From: Cystobasidiopsis lactophilus | Lineage: Eukaryota > Basidiomycota > Agaricostilbomycetes > Agaricostilbales > Chionosphaeraceae | Assembly: GCA_001599975.1 (NCBI GenBank) | Contig: BCIO01000004.1 | Span: 375,828 to 439,827 of the forward strand | DNA: 64,000 bases | Direction of reading: 5' to 3' | In this document: piece after piece, positions 42,793-54,831 of the stretch | How the letters are laid out: each line of letters starts with the position of its first letter | Position numbering within the stretch: position 1 is the first letter of the stretch | Made by a program: the position numbers and the translations under genes | The notes under the pieces: model-generated | What the model was told of the DNA's origin: nothing | Seen by the model: only the letters and a program-made list of their open reading frames with translations | Databases searched by the model: none

Positions 42793-45643
42793 ATGGCAGA
42801 TGAAGAGGTGATGGCTGTGGACTACGCACCGAAGGAGATGGGACTAGAGATGGAGGGAGGGGAAGAGGACGAAAAGCCGCGGTTCCACCTGTGCGTTCGA
42901 AGCCTGCACTCCTCGTTTGCTTTGGAAGCAGCAGCTAACAGGCGGTTGCTGCCACAGGAGTGCTCCAAGAGAGCGGGATCTTGACGGCCCGGAGGAAGAC
43001 TTTGACGATAATCACTCCAAGATTCACCACTTCAAAAGAGAGCTCACACCGAGGGATGTCGCGGAATCCTTCTTACCGCTCGTCGTTCTTCCCACCAAGC
43101 TACCGCCAGACACGGATCCTTATGAACGGTCTCGACGCAAGTGGCTTCCCTCAAACTTCATGGCAACGGACTGGCTGTCGCTCTTCTACGATGTAGGCGA
43201 ACTTCGACTTGCCTCGATCCCCCCCAACAAGGATTGACTCTCATAAAGTTGGTTGCTGTCGCGACGCTTAACACCTTCTCGTCCAACATCGAGATCACTG
43301 TGCCGTCCAGCATGCTGACCTTCTTTTCCTTCTTCTCCATTTATTGGTGGTAAGTTTGGTTGAGGTTGATACGCCGCTCGAGCAGAACTTTAAGGGTTTC
43401 CTACAGGCTATGGGCGTCTCAGACCTTTTACGATAGTACGCATTTCAGCCTTCGCTCCCTGTTAATTTGCTCACTGTGAGAGTTGGCCGCAGTTCGCTTT
43501 CAAGCAGAGGACTTGTTACATCGATTCTTCAAGCTCGCACAAATCTTGTTGCTTTGCTGTTAGGACTGCTTTTCTGTCACAGAGTTAATGACTCGCCTTA
43601 CTTTACTCGTCAGACATTGGTGCGAGTACGGGGGGCTGGGACCTTTCCAAACTCCAGACGCCAGATCCGAATGACACTTCAAACAACGCCTTTCTGCACT
43701 TGCAAGCTAACGGCAGCTTCTTCGTCTTGACTATCGCCGTCGCTGTTAATCGTGGTCTTCTTGCCATCCAATACTTCTACAGTTCGTCCTTTATTTTCCC
43801 AGCTTGCGCCTGCCTGACTCCCATTATGCGCAGTCGCATGGATCGCCCAACGGAGCAATCGACCGTCTCACTCCCAAATGGTCCAGGGTTGCGTTTCCAG
43901 CATCTCTATGGTGTGCTGGATCATATCGTCGTCCTTGAACCCGTCCACGCAAGCCCTCTGCGCCGCCAAAATCGCTTTGCTTTACGTCGGCCTGCTGATC
44001 GAACTCTTCGGCTCGGCGTATGCTGCTTTCCGCATAAATTTCTCACGTCTGCCGTCGGAGCGACTGACCGAGCGAATGGGCGCCTTCACGCTCAGTGAGT
44101 GGAGCTGAATTGATGCATATGTTAGATCTGCATTGAATTGTTCTGCAGTCATCCTGGGAGAGGGAATTATCGGCTTGTTGCGCTCAGTGGACAAAGCCAT
44201 CACGGCCTTGCAAGTGCTCTGTTGCCTCTTCGGCCATCTGCTTATCTGAGGCATGTAGCACCGACCGCGACAACTCAATATTCTTCCAAACGTTCTGCGC
44301 TGTCGTCATTCTGGTCGAGCTCTGGTGGATTATCTTCACCAACCAAGCCAACTGGGTTGGCCGTGTGCGCGGGAAAATCTGGGGTGCGTTTTCGTGAAGT
44401 AATGTCGAACTTCCATTGTTCAAGGCCGACCATCGCCAGCCATGCTTCACTTCCCGCTCCACCTCCTGTTGCTCTTGACACTTGCATCCATCAAGGTATG
44501 TTGTCGGCAACTTGAAGCCTCTTTCGCCACATCTTATGAGTCCGCTCACAGAACAACATTGTCGCGCTGGCGCTTGTGCGCGCTATCGACTTCAGCGACG
44601 AGATCTTTGCAGCGTTACAAATCTCTGCAGAGACCGGCGTTCCGATCCCTCAAGACATCCTGCTGCAGGCCAACGCACTGGCTCTTCAGCCCAACATAAC
44701 TGAAGAACTCGCTGTGATCCAGGCCGCCAACGGCACAGATTCCACAACAGGAAGTAAGCCATCACTTCTGCCCAGATCAATACAGGGCTTCAAGCTCATA
44801 CTCCGCTGGCGCAGTAAACCCCGGAGTCGAAGTGGTGCAGTACTGGGGCCAGATCATCTGGCAGCTCGCCGAAAAGGCGTTCCAAATAGAGCTCAGCCAT
44901 CACGTTGAGGATGCGTACCTCGAGCTCGAGAACTACGACCCGCTTTACAACGCCTCAACCGAGTTCAACGGGACGACACCCGACCAAGAGCACAGCGTCG
45001 AATTTATGCGCCAGTTCAGCGAAGCGCTGAAGAGATTCACCGAGTTTGCATCAGCGCTCATGACGGATGTGTTCCTGGGTGGCCTCTGGGTGCTGCCGTG
45101 CGCGGTAAGTTATGCGGATTGCTCTGCTCGGTCCCGACCCTCTGAACTCACCGATTGTGGGTCTACAGGGTGGAATCTTGATCGTTGTGACGCTGCTGAG
45201 CGTAGTGCGTAACGAGAGACAAAGTAAGCCTGGCTGAATCTTGTGGTGGCGGTCGCTGAGCATTCTCTCTTGCTCGGGCAGACGTCATCCAAATCTTCAA
45301 AGATATAGTGCGCTTCAGCCTCGGCGCTGTCCTCTGTCTCTTGGGCTGCCTCTCCATAGGCCCGCAGCATTTCGATTTCATTGTCACCGCCGACGACGAT
45401 GGCAATCTTCAAGAGTCCGAGACGAAAACGGCCCCCATCTTCGACCTGGTGCAGAGCAATTCAGTGTTGATCTTGATCGCGGCGGTCTACGGCCTCGTTG
45501 TTGGCCTCGAATATGCAAGTGGCCTCTGTCCTCAATTTGCCACCGAAGTCTTGCCTGATTTCTGGGTTTGTTTCGCGCAGGCGTTCATCTTCTACAAGAC
45601 ATACAAGGCGGGGCGGATCAGAGAGCTGTCAAATAGGGCTTAG
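42793..45643 (+). CDS. LtrA-like (low temperature requirement A) multi-pass membrane protein
   Basis: Acidic N-terminus MADEEVMAVDYAPKEMG, then FMATDWLSLFYDV, TLIKLVAVATLNTFSSNIEI and MLTFFSFFSIYWWLWASQTF, the typical opening of fungal LtrA-family proteins. Further membrane segments are FFVLTIAVAVNRGLLAIQYF, IALLYVGLLIELFGSAYAAF, ILGEGIIGLL (the conserved GEGI motif), FFQTFCAVVILVELWWIIFT and FPLHLLLLLTLASIKNN. A large loop with VVQYWGQIIWQLAEKAFQIE follows, then WVLPCAGGILIVVTLLSVVR and SVLILIAAVYGLVVGLEYA. It ends RIRELSNRA at 45643. More than ten introns, several 50-60 bases long; the edges between 42890 and 43700 are approximate. The biochemical function of the family is not known. Confidence 0.78.
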
Positions 45644-45769
45644 AGTTACCAAATAGAGGACCCAAGAGGCAATGCTGTTTTGAGCGGGTTGCCGTGCGCC
45701 AGGCAAAAAATTTCCCGCGCGTCATGAGCGGACGAAAATCCTTCTTGGACTCCAACAGTTCCAGCCAAC

Positions 45770-48216
45770 ATGTCGAATGTTCAGGAGCGTCAGCCTTTGC
45801 TCCAGCAACGCCGTGGCAGCACCGCGCAGGAGGAGGAGGCCGAAGCGAGGTCGTCGCAGATGTGAGCTGCCTCCCCCAGATCTCAAGATTGGCTTTTCGC
45901 TGAGCGTCCTGGGTTGCTGTGATCAGCTCCATCGCTTTGGACCCAAACGCCAGTGCTTTCAACATCCCCACTGCCATCCCGGAAGAGGACTACGACGAGG
46001 AGGGCGAAGTGTCGCCGCCCTCGGCTGTCACCACCGCTGAGCCCGAGCTGCGAGCTGACCGATTCGTGAGAGCTTGTTGCAGCATGTGTAAAGCACCAGC
46101 AGACTCTGACAATGCTTGGGAATGCAGGTCATCCTCGGTGGCCTCTGGATTGGCACTTTTCTCGCCGCCTTGGACGGCACCATCGTCGCTACCGTCTTGT
46201 CCACGATTGGCTCCGAGTTCCACCAGTCCAACCAGGTCTCCTGGCTCGGCACCTCTTACCTCTTGACCCAATGCGCCTTCCAGCCCCTCTATGGCCGCGG
46301 CTCCGACATCTTTGGCCGCAAGTACGCTGCCATGTTCGCCTCGGTCGTCTTCATGGTCGGCTCCCTGTTCTGCGGCCTCAGCCAATCCCTGCCCCAGCTC
46401 ATCGCTGCTCGTGCCCTGGCCGGTGTTGGAGGAGGCGGATTGACCACCTGCGTGCGTTCCTCCGAGTCTCGCTTCTTATCGTCATCTTGCCTTAACGAGG
46501 TCGTGATCAACAACAGGCTTCGATTGTCACTTCTGACTTGATCCCCCTCAAGCAGCGAGGCATCTACCAAGGCTACGGCAACATTGTGTTCGTCGCTAGT
46601 CACTTTCCACGATTTCGCAAGCTCACCAGTTTGAGATCTGCAGCTACGCTCTTGGCGCCGCCCTCGGTGGTCCCCTCGGAGGCTGGCTCGGTGACTCGAT
46701 TGGCTGGAAATGGGCTTTCCTCATCCAGTACGTCCCGCCCTCGTCACAGGCAGTTCGATTGGGCACAAACTGACCAAAACGTGTCTTCGCTTCCAGGGTC
46801 CCGCTCTGCGTGATCCACTGCGCTGTTGTCTTCTGGAAGGTCAACATCCCCGCCGGCCCTGGTTCCATGATGGCCAAGATCAAGCGCATTGACGCTCTCG
46901 GCGCCCTGTCGCTGGTTGGCGCCATCGCCTTGTTCTTGCTCGGCGCGTCCCTCGGCGGCAACGAGTACCCGTGGAGCCACCCGATCGTCTACGTCAGCAT
47001 CATTGTCTCCATCGTGCTCATCGCCATCTTTGTCGTTGTCGAGAAGTATGTGGCTCGCGAGCCCGTCATGCCCTTGGCCGTGCTCTTCACCCGCACGCCC
47101 GGCTTCGTCTCGCTCACCAACTGGTTCATCTCCATGAGCCAGTTCGGCGTACGTTGTCATCTCACTAACACAGTCTTTGCTCTTGTTGACACCTCGACTT
47201 CCAGATCATCTACAACATCCCGCTCTACTTCTCGGCCGTCGAGGAGACCTCCACCTCGTATGCCGGTCTGCACTTGATTCCCAACGCGGTTTTGGCTTCC
47301 ACTGCCTCGTGCGCGATTCTCCCTTCAAAGCTTGACGGATTTGCCGGCTGATGGAGCCTCCACACAGGTTGCTCTGCGGCTTCTACATCGCCCGCACCGG
47401 CAAATACCGAACCCTGCTCCTGATCCTCGCCTTCCTCGGTGTTCTCGGACCGTTGTTTATGATCGTGGGTTGCTCGACTCGAAGGCAAACTGAGCCTAGC
47501 TGATTCTTTGAGCCTTTAGTTCTGGCAACGTGGTTCTACCAATGAGGCCGAGTACTGGCTCACCATGATTCCCGTATGCGCCACCTCTTATAAAATTTAC
47601 TATTGAGGCTCATGAGTTGGGTTCTGCGTGCAGGGTGGTATCGGTTTTGGCGGTCTCATCACTGTGACGTGAGTGGTGCTCCCAAGTCTACCTTTCGACC
47701 TTTTGCTGACCAGAACTCGGAACTGCAGCCTCGTGGCCTTGATCGCCGCTGTCAAGCCTGAAGATATGGCTGCCGCCACCGGTAAGGCGATCCCCGCTCA
47801 CAGCTCGATATCCTTGTACTGAAAGCGGATGACTTCACAGGCATCAGCTACCTCTTCCGCGCCACGGGCTCCGTTTTGGGCATCTCCCTCACCACCTCGC
47901 TCTTGCAGAACACTCTCAAGGTGGGTCACGTCTAACTGTAGCACGCCGTTCTGTGTTCTAATCCGATTTCCTACAGAATGAGCTTTCCAAAGTCATCACC
48001 GGCAAGCACGCCCGCGAGATCATCGCCAACATCCGCCTCGATGTCGCTTACATCGCCACCCTGCACGGCGAGACCCGCTTGGCGGCCATCGAGGCCTACC
48101 AGTACAGCATGCGCCTCGTCTTCATCGCCATCACCATCTTCGCCGCCCTTGCCTTCATTTCCGCTTGTGGCATTGGCTCGCACACCCTGTCGGGCAAGGC
48201 ACCCGCCAAAAAATAG
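45770..48216 (+). CDS. MFS transporter of the DHA2-like Vba/Fnx group (vacuolar basic amino acid type)
   Basis: Starts MSNVQERQPLLQQRRG at 45770; the acidic or dileucine-like QPLL lead is common in vacuolar members. An acidic N-terminal tail is followed by fourteen expected helices. Signatures are LDGTIVATVLSTIGSEF (motif of the DHA2 group), SYLLTQCAFQPLYGRGSDIF with GRKYA (motif A), ARALAGVGGGGLTT, ALGGPLGGWLGDSIGWKWAF, PLYFSAVEETSTSYAGLHLI, GGIGFGGLITVTLVALIA and TGISYLFRATGSVLGISL. It ends SGKAPAKK with a TAG at 48214-48216. About eleven introns. Closest known families are Fnx1/Fnx2 of fission yeast and Vba1-3, which move basic amino acids into the vacuole; the substrate here is inferred. 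Confidence 0.86.
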
Positions 48217-48514
48217 ATCGTATAGGTCTCACAACCTCACACTCCCCCCGTCTGCCCTCATTCACCTTTTGCCACACTCCTTTTAATCGGCTCGGTCTCG
48301 TAGAACCGAGCTGGACGCATCCTCTTCATTTTGTGTTGTGTGTAGACATACCTGATGGAATCATATCGGCCCGCGAAGGTCGCGAATTGCTGTATCACGT
48401 CCTTCGCCTCTGTGTAAGCTGCTCGGTGGGGTGGCAGTGGGGGGAGTTGCCCAGCGCGCGGGCAGAGGTTGTCTTCAGCAACCAAGGCTAGCTCTCTTCT
48501 ATTCTGTCAATACT

Positions 48515-49801
48515 ATGGACTACGTACCTACTGCAACGCCACACGCTGGCAAAGTGCTGATTGTGACCGGCGTTCGTCGAGGCTTCTTCAATGCTCTTGA
48601 CTTCGCGATTGGGTCTGAAGTGTGTTTTCTTCCTAGGCGGCCAACGGCATAGGCTATGCGTCGGCCTTAATACTAGCCAAAGAAGGCGCTACTTTGGGAC
48701 TGTTTGACCTGGCAGAAGAGCCCTTGCAGCGGGTGGCGACTGAACTGGAGGGGTTGGGAGCAAAAGTCTTGGCCATCGTTGTGGACACCACCAACGTCCA
48801 GCAGGTCGAAGATGCTGTCAAGAAGGTAGTCGATACGTTCGGAAAGCTAGACGGGGCTTGTAACTCGGCGGGGATCGGCTCGAACTCTTCCAAACGTATC
48901 GGAGAACTCGACGATGCCTGTGAGTTCCATGTTTGCATGTCTGTCTGCCTCTTCGTACTCAACCTGTGAAAAAATTAGTGTTCGAGAAAGTCATTGCGAG
49001 TGGCCGTTTCGCGAAACGGGCGTTGAACCAGGCTGACCGTCTTCGCTGCAGAATGTTAACGTCTACGGCACCAAGAATTGCTTGCGTGCAGAAGTCAAAT
49101 ACCTTAAGAGAGGCGCTTCTGTCGTGACAATTGCCTCCACCAGCGGGGTGAGTGCGCACGCTCTGAGTCCGAGTGACCCAATTTCCCTGACGATGCGACA
49201 GTTGTTCGGCGAGTGGATGGCGACAGCATATGCTACTTCTAAGCATGCCACCATGGCTTTGACCAAGACTGCCTCAAAGGACTACGGCGCAGACGGCAGT
49301 AAGTCTATGTAGCCACCGGCCAGCATTATACTTCACAACTTGTTCCGCATAGTTCGATTCACCACCGTCTGCCCTGGTCCAATTGGTGAGGGCCCAAAAC
49401 ATTCGTAACAAGTATCAACGTGAATCGTTCCCTCATCGCTCAAGCACAGAAACCGAAATGCTGGCGGGGCACGCCACTTTCCAGGCGAGAATTTTGTACC
49501 TCTGTGAACACCAAAGTTGAAACTGACTCATTATGAACAGGGCACGGGAATGACTCTCCAAGGGCTGTCTTCGATGATTCCTCTTGGCCGCATTGGAAAG
49601 CCATCGGAGATTGGGCACCTCGTCTCATTTCTGCTGTCGGACAAGGCATCGTACATGGTGAGACATTCAGCATGCTATTTTTTGTCAGTTCCTGCCTCAT
49701 TCTCTTTCAGACTGGCTCGCATTACGGTACGTCGCTTCCTTATGCTCTTCCCCTTTCTCATCTCCATTTGTACAGTCGCGGACGGCGGACTGTTGGCTTA
49801 G
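48515..49801 (+). CDS. Short-chain dehydrogenase/reductase (classical SDR)
   Basis: Exon 1 from 48515 encodes MDYVPTATPHAGKVLIVTG and is spliced to AANGIGYASALILAKEGATL, giving the TGxxxGIG cofactor motif (TGAANGIG). Then GLFDLAEEPLQRVATEL, VDTTNVQQVEDAV, the NAG-type motif as CNSAGIG, NVNVYGTKNCLRAEVKYLKR, the catalytic Ser in VVTIASTSG, YATSKHATMALTKTASKDYG (Tyr and Lys of YxxxK), FTTVCPGPI, and a C-terminal block SMIPLGRIGKPSEIGHLVSF, LLSDKASYM, TGSHY, VADGGLLA. Eight introns, mostly about 50-100 bases. The Asp after the second strand (GLFDLAE) suggests NAD(H) preference. Substrate unknown. The stop is at 49799-49801. Confidence 0.87.
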
Positions 49802-49935
49802 ACTCATATTGTTATCATAGAAGCTACTGCGCACGGCATGAAGTGAAAGTTCAGGAAATAAGGAGCGGTCGAGTGCCGGTGGCGGCAGCACGAGAAGGTG
49901 ACAGAAGGCGCCTCCTTCTTGATGTCAAGCGGCCA

Positions 49936-51703
49936 ATGCAGAAGTCATACAATCTCAAAGAACCAGTTGCAAAACCATCTGAGAGCACCAACTTTGCGCT
50001 AGAGGCCTTCAGCTCTTCTGGCTTTGACACCCTCGCCCTTGGAGTCGAGCAGCCGAGCTTCGTCGCCCTCGGCCCTCCTTCGCCCACTTTCTTTGGCCGA
50101 CAGACTCACGGCCAGCTGCACAGGTCAAGAAAAGACTATGCACGGAGCTGGGACGAGGAGGAAAGCGGCCCCGAGGGCGAAGGTTCAATTGCGAGCAGCA
50201 ATGAGACGCCTTCAGAAACCGACCAAGAGAAGGCAGCTCGACTCAAGCTCCCTGGCACGCTTTATGGAACGTCTCTGCTAGAGCAGATTGAAGCTCGCAA
50301 GGCTGAGCACAGGAGCCGGAAGAAGTGAGGCGGCATTCTTCTCGCGATCTTCAGACCGTGAGATTGATGACTTTGCACTTCCGCTATAGGGTGTTCACGG
50401 GTGACAAGAGGCGCAAGATGATGTCCATCGGTGCACCGACCCAGCCGCAAGCTCCACAACCCAAGCCAGCTCCCGTCAAGCCAGACTCTGATGGCGAGAG
50501 CTCGGACGAGCCGCTGGGCAAGCGCATGTCCCGCTTGCAGCCCGAGCCCAAACCACAGAAAGCCGTTTTTGGCGTCGATCATGTCATGCAGCGGGAGCTG
50601 GAGCGGCTGGAGAAGATCTTGGCCTTCGAAGCGCAGCAGGCGGCGATTGAGGCCGAGAAGGAGCGCGTCAAGGAGGAGAAGCGGGCTCGGAAGGAGGCTA
50701 AGCGGCTCAAAAAGGAGGCTATAAAGCACGCCAAGAGTCGAAAGTCCCTCCTTGGTTTACTGCCCGCTCGCCCCGACGGCGTTCCCGAACCCCTCCCCTC
50801 TGCCGTTCCCCATACGCGTGAGTCCGAGTCCTTTAGTAAGTGTCCTGAAAGAGTTCTCATTGCAAAAGCAGTGCCGACACCGGTCAAAGCTTCTCCCTTC
50901 GATTTGGTCGACCTAGGCTTTGAAGCAGAAGCCGAAGAAGACGAGGAGCCGCTGGAAGAAGAGCAAATAGAGACTGCGCCACCGACGCCCGAGTTGCCTT
51001 ACAACTTGGACGTCAAACTGGGAGCGAGCGACCCTTGGTTTGCAGAGCTGGAGAAGAGCGACTCTGAGCCTGACGAGCCAGGTTGGTCGCGCTCTCTCCA
51101 GTTGGCAGTTCGCGTGCTCATGGTTACTGCACAGAACATGTTGATCAATTTGCTGGATTTGATCTCGCTGAACCCACAGCGAAGCTACCCACTGGCCGTA
51201 CCAAGATGCGAGCGCCGGCAAAGTCCGCTTCCAAAGGTCTCAAAGGCTTGAAAGTGGAAAGCTTCTCGCTGGGTCTCAAGTGGGGCTCGTCGTCTTCGTC
51301 CTCATCAAGCTCAGAAGACAGCGAGGAGGAGGTGCAGGGCATAGGCGAGAAGGCCAAGAAGAGGGTCAAGAGCGATGAGGAGGACGACAAGCCGCTGGCG
51401 GTCGGCTCAAGCAGATATGCCAACGAGGATGCGCCGCTAGGATATATTCAGTTCGTCTTCTATCTGATTTTTCCTCTGAGATTCAAAGCTGACGTGACAC
51501 ACAGTCCGCAAGCGGCAGCCAAGCAGCAGCAAGAGGCCATGTACATCGCGGCCCAGCAGCAGCAAGCGGCCATGCAGGCCTACTTCCAGCAGCAGCTCAT
51601 CTTCCAAGAGCAGCTCATGCTCCAGCCCGAGGCTGTCTTGCCGCCGGACCAGGCCAAAATCGCGCGGTGGCGGGCCCAAGTCGCGCCCGGTCCTGCCAAT
51701 TGA
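49936..51703 (+). CDS. Unknown charged, mostly disordered protein with coiled coil
   Basis: Start taken as MQKSYNLKEPVAKPSES at 49936; an earlier start is possible since the frame is open upstream. Exon 1 ends with the most conserved-looking block LPGTLYGTSLLEQIEARKAE then HRSRKK, spliced at about 50327-50390 to VFTGDKRRKMMSIGAP. A coiled coil runs through MQRELERLEKILAFEAQQAA and IEAEKERVKEEKRARKEAKR. Acidic and Ser-rich segments follow, then a Gln-rich end (AAKQQQEAMYIAAQQQQAAM) closing with ARWRAQVAPGPAN at 51703. Introns at about 51081-51150 and 51449-51504. I recall similar SLxxQLExRKA-VFTGDxR blocks in other basidiomycete proteins but know no function. Confidence 0.7.
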
Positions 51704-51766
51704 GACCCTTCTTGCTGAATCTCAAAAAGTGAAATGAGAGCCGCTGGCCCTGGGCCACACGCTGTG

Positions 51767-51773
51767 TATAAAA
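51767..51773 (+). promoter_or_regulatory. TATAAAA box in a short intergenic region
   Basis: A perfect TATAAAA lies 64 bases after the stop of the preceding gene. The only plus-strand reading downstream is a 74-codon frame (51783-52007) that runs into the antisense strand of the NDUFA4-like gene. Its use is unproven. Confidence 0.3.
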
Positions 51774-51944
51774 CCGCTCGCGTTGTTCCAGGATCTTGCC
51801 GACAAGTTGACGTGTCTGTGTTATCTGCAAGTCGAACGACAATGCCGGGGTTTCTGGGAGGCGCACAAGATAGAAAAAATGCAGAGAGAACACGCTTTTT
51901 CCGACACCGAGAGATGTCCCCAGGTCCGAGCCGCCTTCCTCCGA

Positions 51945-52671
51945 TTAGACCTGCTTCTCGTTCGGCTTCGGTTCGCCAATGTTGAACGAGCGCTGTGGGA
52001 GTGCTAAAATGAGATCATAGTCCTCTTTCAAGACGACTGAAGGCGGCAGGGGACGCACTTGGTACCTGTGAAGAGTTTGGAAATCGTCAACAACTGGTTC
52101 CGAGGTTCATGCGAGGCACAGGGAGCAACGCACTTCTTGTCGAAGGTCTGGTTGACCGCCATCCTGTAGAACCGCCACAATCAGCAGCTGCCTGACGCCA
52201 TCGCCAGCCTGTCCCGTACATTTTGGTGTTCTCGCCCTGTGCCGCGCGGTCAGCCTTAATCCCAGGTCTCGAACGAGATGACGCCGAGCTGTGAACGCAC
52301 CTGCTTGACGGTGTTCCATGGCTCCTGAGAAGCGATCAGAGTCAGTAGAGCCGCCCAAAGGCAGGGACAAAGCCACGCACAGGGTTGCGGTGGCTAGCGC
52401 AATATTGATTCTGTTAGGGCCTGGCGCAACAAGCCAATCAGGCAGCAGAGAGTGCGCACCGATCCCAAACGATGTCACTGCCTCTAGCCACTGTTCAAGG
52501 GTTGAGTCAGAGCAATCCAGGGTCGGAGCGAGGGAGAACGACGAACAGCGGACGGTATCTGCATGGCCGGCCATTCTCAGCGCTTGTCCCTTGGCCCCCG
52601 AGCGCGCAGGAGCTACTCACACCAGCCAGCGCCGGCCACAGCGACGCCAATGACGACGTAAATCGGAATGG
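51945..52671 (-). CDS. NDUFA4-like (MLRQ) respiratory-chain subunit; 5' exon not resolved
   Basis: The exons read IPIYVVIGVAVAGAGW, then ARGSDIVWDR, then PWNTVKQ, GENTKM, MAVNQTFDKK and finally YQVRPLPPSVVLKEDYDLIL with a C-terminus ending KPNEKQV (stop 51945-51947). The membrane segment VVIGVAVAGAGW followed by ARG..VVWDR and PW(N) is the signature of the NDUFA4/MLRQ family, small single-span proteins of respiratory complexes in the inner mitochondrial membrane. Introns are short, with micro-exons near 52180-52340. The segment before IPIYVV lacks an in-frame ATG, so one 5' exon lies between 52671 and about 53000. Downstream it converges with the unknown charged-protein gene. Confidence 0.75.
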
Positions 52672-53111
52672 CTGCGCGCAACCCGGATGAGCTTCAAGGC
52701 CAGCCAGGCGAAAATCGGGATCCCTTGCCTGCTGGGTCATACTGCGATTCCGGGCTTGTTCAGCACCCTGCCTGAAGACCTGAGCAGCGCGCAGCTCACC
52801 CATTTGCGCAGGGTCTGTCTGAAAGCCATTGTTGAAGGGTTTGCAGCAGTTCAAAGTTTTGGCGGGCGAAGGAGAAGGCTCCAAGGGGGTCTGACCTGGG
52901 GGTCTTGAGCGGGGTCTCTCCAAGCGCTCTTGTGGCAAACTCATGGGCGGTGGCAAATGTGGAAGGCCAGGCCAGGCAGATCGGAGAGTAGTAGAAGAGA
53001 CTTCTTTATTATAATCGATGTGAAAAAGGGTGTACAGGGAGCAAAATGGTTCTATATGAACTATATGAACAAGCGAGATCACTGCCGACCCTCCGCTGCT
53101 TCGATCCTCAA
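52672..53111. other. Flank between the NDUFA4-like gene and X1
   Basis: Contains the unplaced first exon of the NDUFA4-like gene and the X1 3' flank. A copy of the word AACTCATGGGCGGTGGCAAA at 52940-52961 is the start of the module that recurs at about 54706, 56464 and 58245 in the X array. Confidence 0.4.
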
Positions 53112-54199
53112 TTATTGCTCGAGAGCCTTTTCTACCAGCACGTCAATCTAGTATTCGACTGAGCTCTAGACAAAACACCATGATACGGCGGGCGCTCACC
53201 TTTGTGATTATGGACTCGCAGGAATAGAGAAATCTTTGGAAAGGCGAGGCGTCGTGACCGTTGTGGGCGTTCGACACGTCCACAGCCAATTGGCAGCAGG
53301 GACTCCTGAGGGCATCGATCTGGGCAAACAATTGTTTAGGACTGGGTCCATGGACAAGCGCACGGTCAGCCGAGAACCCGCACATCTTCCTTCAGCCGCT
53401 TCAAAGGACCTCCAGTGTATCGAAAGGCCGGTGAAGCTTTGTCGATTCTGCCATAGTGACCGGTCTCCTTCCAGAGACCAGGTTGTAATATTTTGGTATG
53501 GGCAACTACGGTCACCTAATTCGGCAGGAACTGAGCGCGGTAAAGGTTCGAGGGTCGCACGGCTACGCACAAGCAGAGGGGTCAGGTTGGCGAGTTCTGT
53601 GGAGAACTTGGCGTATTGCTCGGCAGTGATGTATTTCTTGTCTTTCAAGCTGGTCAAATTGTTGCCAGCTTGGCCGATCCCTTTTATGAAGGTGGCCTCT
53701 AAGCCCATAATGCGGTGCCATATTTCGATGGAATAATTGGGCGAGGCCTGATGCGGCTTCAGAAGATCACGAAGCTGTTGGGGACGATTAGCTGTTGTAA
53801 CGGGACATCGCCGGCCGGCACAAAGGAGCGAAGATACAGTGATCATTTCAGGGGTTCCAGCTTTCCGGCAAAGCTGGAAAAAGGTAAGTATGGCCGCCTT
53901 GTACCACATGAATTGAGGAACAGCTCACCCAGACGTACACAGCCTGCAGGTCTTGGGAGAATGGCTCGACGGCATTCAGGTCGGGCTCGCGTCCTTCAGC
54001 AATAAGGTCGAGATGTCGAAGCAATGGGGGCCAATTCACGTTGGGGACATGCTGCAGGTTTATGCTCAGGAAGCTCTTGCGCATGCGCCAGGAACATTGT
54101 TGAGCGTACCTTCTTTTCCTTCTCTGCTTGAAGTACAGCTTCTAAGGCCACCTTTAGCTTTTTCGCATGCTCGCACGAGAACTGAGGATACGCAGACAT
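53112..54199 (-). CDS. Gene X1: unknown protein, member 1 of the X family
   Basis: Six-exon model from comparison with X2 and X5. Exon 1 (54199-54110) reads MSAYPQFSCEHAKKLKVALE; exon 2 (54051-53929) reads HVPNVNWPPLLRHLDLIAEG and ends DLQAVYVW; exon 3 starts at 53774 with LRDLLKPHQASPNYSIEIWH and ends LANLTPLL at 53571; exon 4 carries LWKETGHYGRIDKASPAF; exon 5 (53319-53200) reads IDALRSPCCQLAVDVSNAH to SCESIITK; exon 6 is IDVLVEKALEQ with the stop at 53112-53114. The intron after exon 2 is unusually long for this window (about 154 bases), and so is its counterpart in X2. No signal peptide or membrane span. Soluble, helical; function unknown. Confidence 0.7.
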
Positions 54200-54339
54200 T
54201 GATAACTGGACCTTCAGCGAAAAAGGAAGTGGTAGAGAGAAAAACAGAATGCAGGCTTCCTCTGCCTGGAGGGCCGACGAAGAGGTGAGAACGTTCATTT
54301 GTAGGCCTGATATGCATTCTGTACAGCGTGTATCAACGC

Positions 54340-54740
54340 CTTCTGTACCTCTTGTCCCAAAGGAAATGCAGCAAGACTGGCGGGAAGCGTAGTTGCAAGC
54401 GCAGCTCATGCGTCCCACAGACTGCGACTGGCATATGGTCAGACGTTACGTTGCCAATGGAACAGAAAGCAAACGATGCGGGCTCGAGCTCGAAGACAAA
54501 CCGAACGGCAGACAAAGGAACCAGTGGAAGACTTTTCTGGCAGTCGGGAGTCGGGACTCGGTTCCTGGCCTCGCTGTGCATGTCTATGAGCGGTAGCAGG
54601 ACGTTCATGATCTCATATAAGATCTAGCAAGGTTGATATCGAAGAAGCAGCCGAAAGAGGCGAAGAGGTTTTCGGCCGAGCGAGCCCTCCTGGCCGCCAC
54701 GAAACTCATGGGCGGTGGCAAATGTGGGGGTCAACATTCA
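54340..54740. repeat. X-array flanking module, copy 1
   Basis: Upstream of X1 on the minus strand. It shares a string of landmarks with 56240-56490 and 58030-58270: ACCGAACG.CAGACAAAGGAAC, GTTCCTGGCCTC.CTGTGCAT, ATATAAGATCTAGCAA and CTCATGGGCGGTGGCAAATG. This copy is more diverged than the other two. Confidence 0.7.
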
Positions 54741-54831
54741 AAGTACTCTTTGACTATATAATCGAGTGATTGGAAGGGTTGTACTACATTGAGCAAAGGC
54801 GAGACGACACGAGACCCGATCTTGTCCTAAG

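Noticed and set aside
38753-51703. The run of plus-strand genes from GH17 to the charged protein as a functional cluster
   Set aside because: Products belong to unrelated processes (wall glucanase, LtrA-like, MFS transporter, SDR). There is no backbone biosynthetic enzyme such as a PKS, NRPS or terpene cyclase, so a metabolite cluster is not supported.
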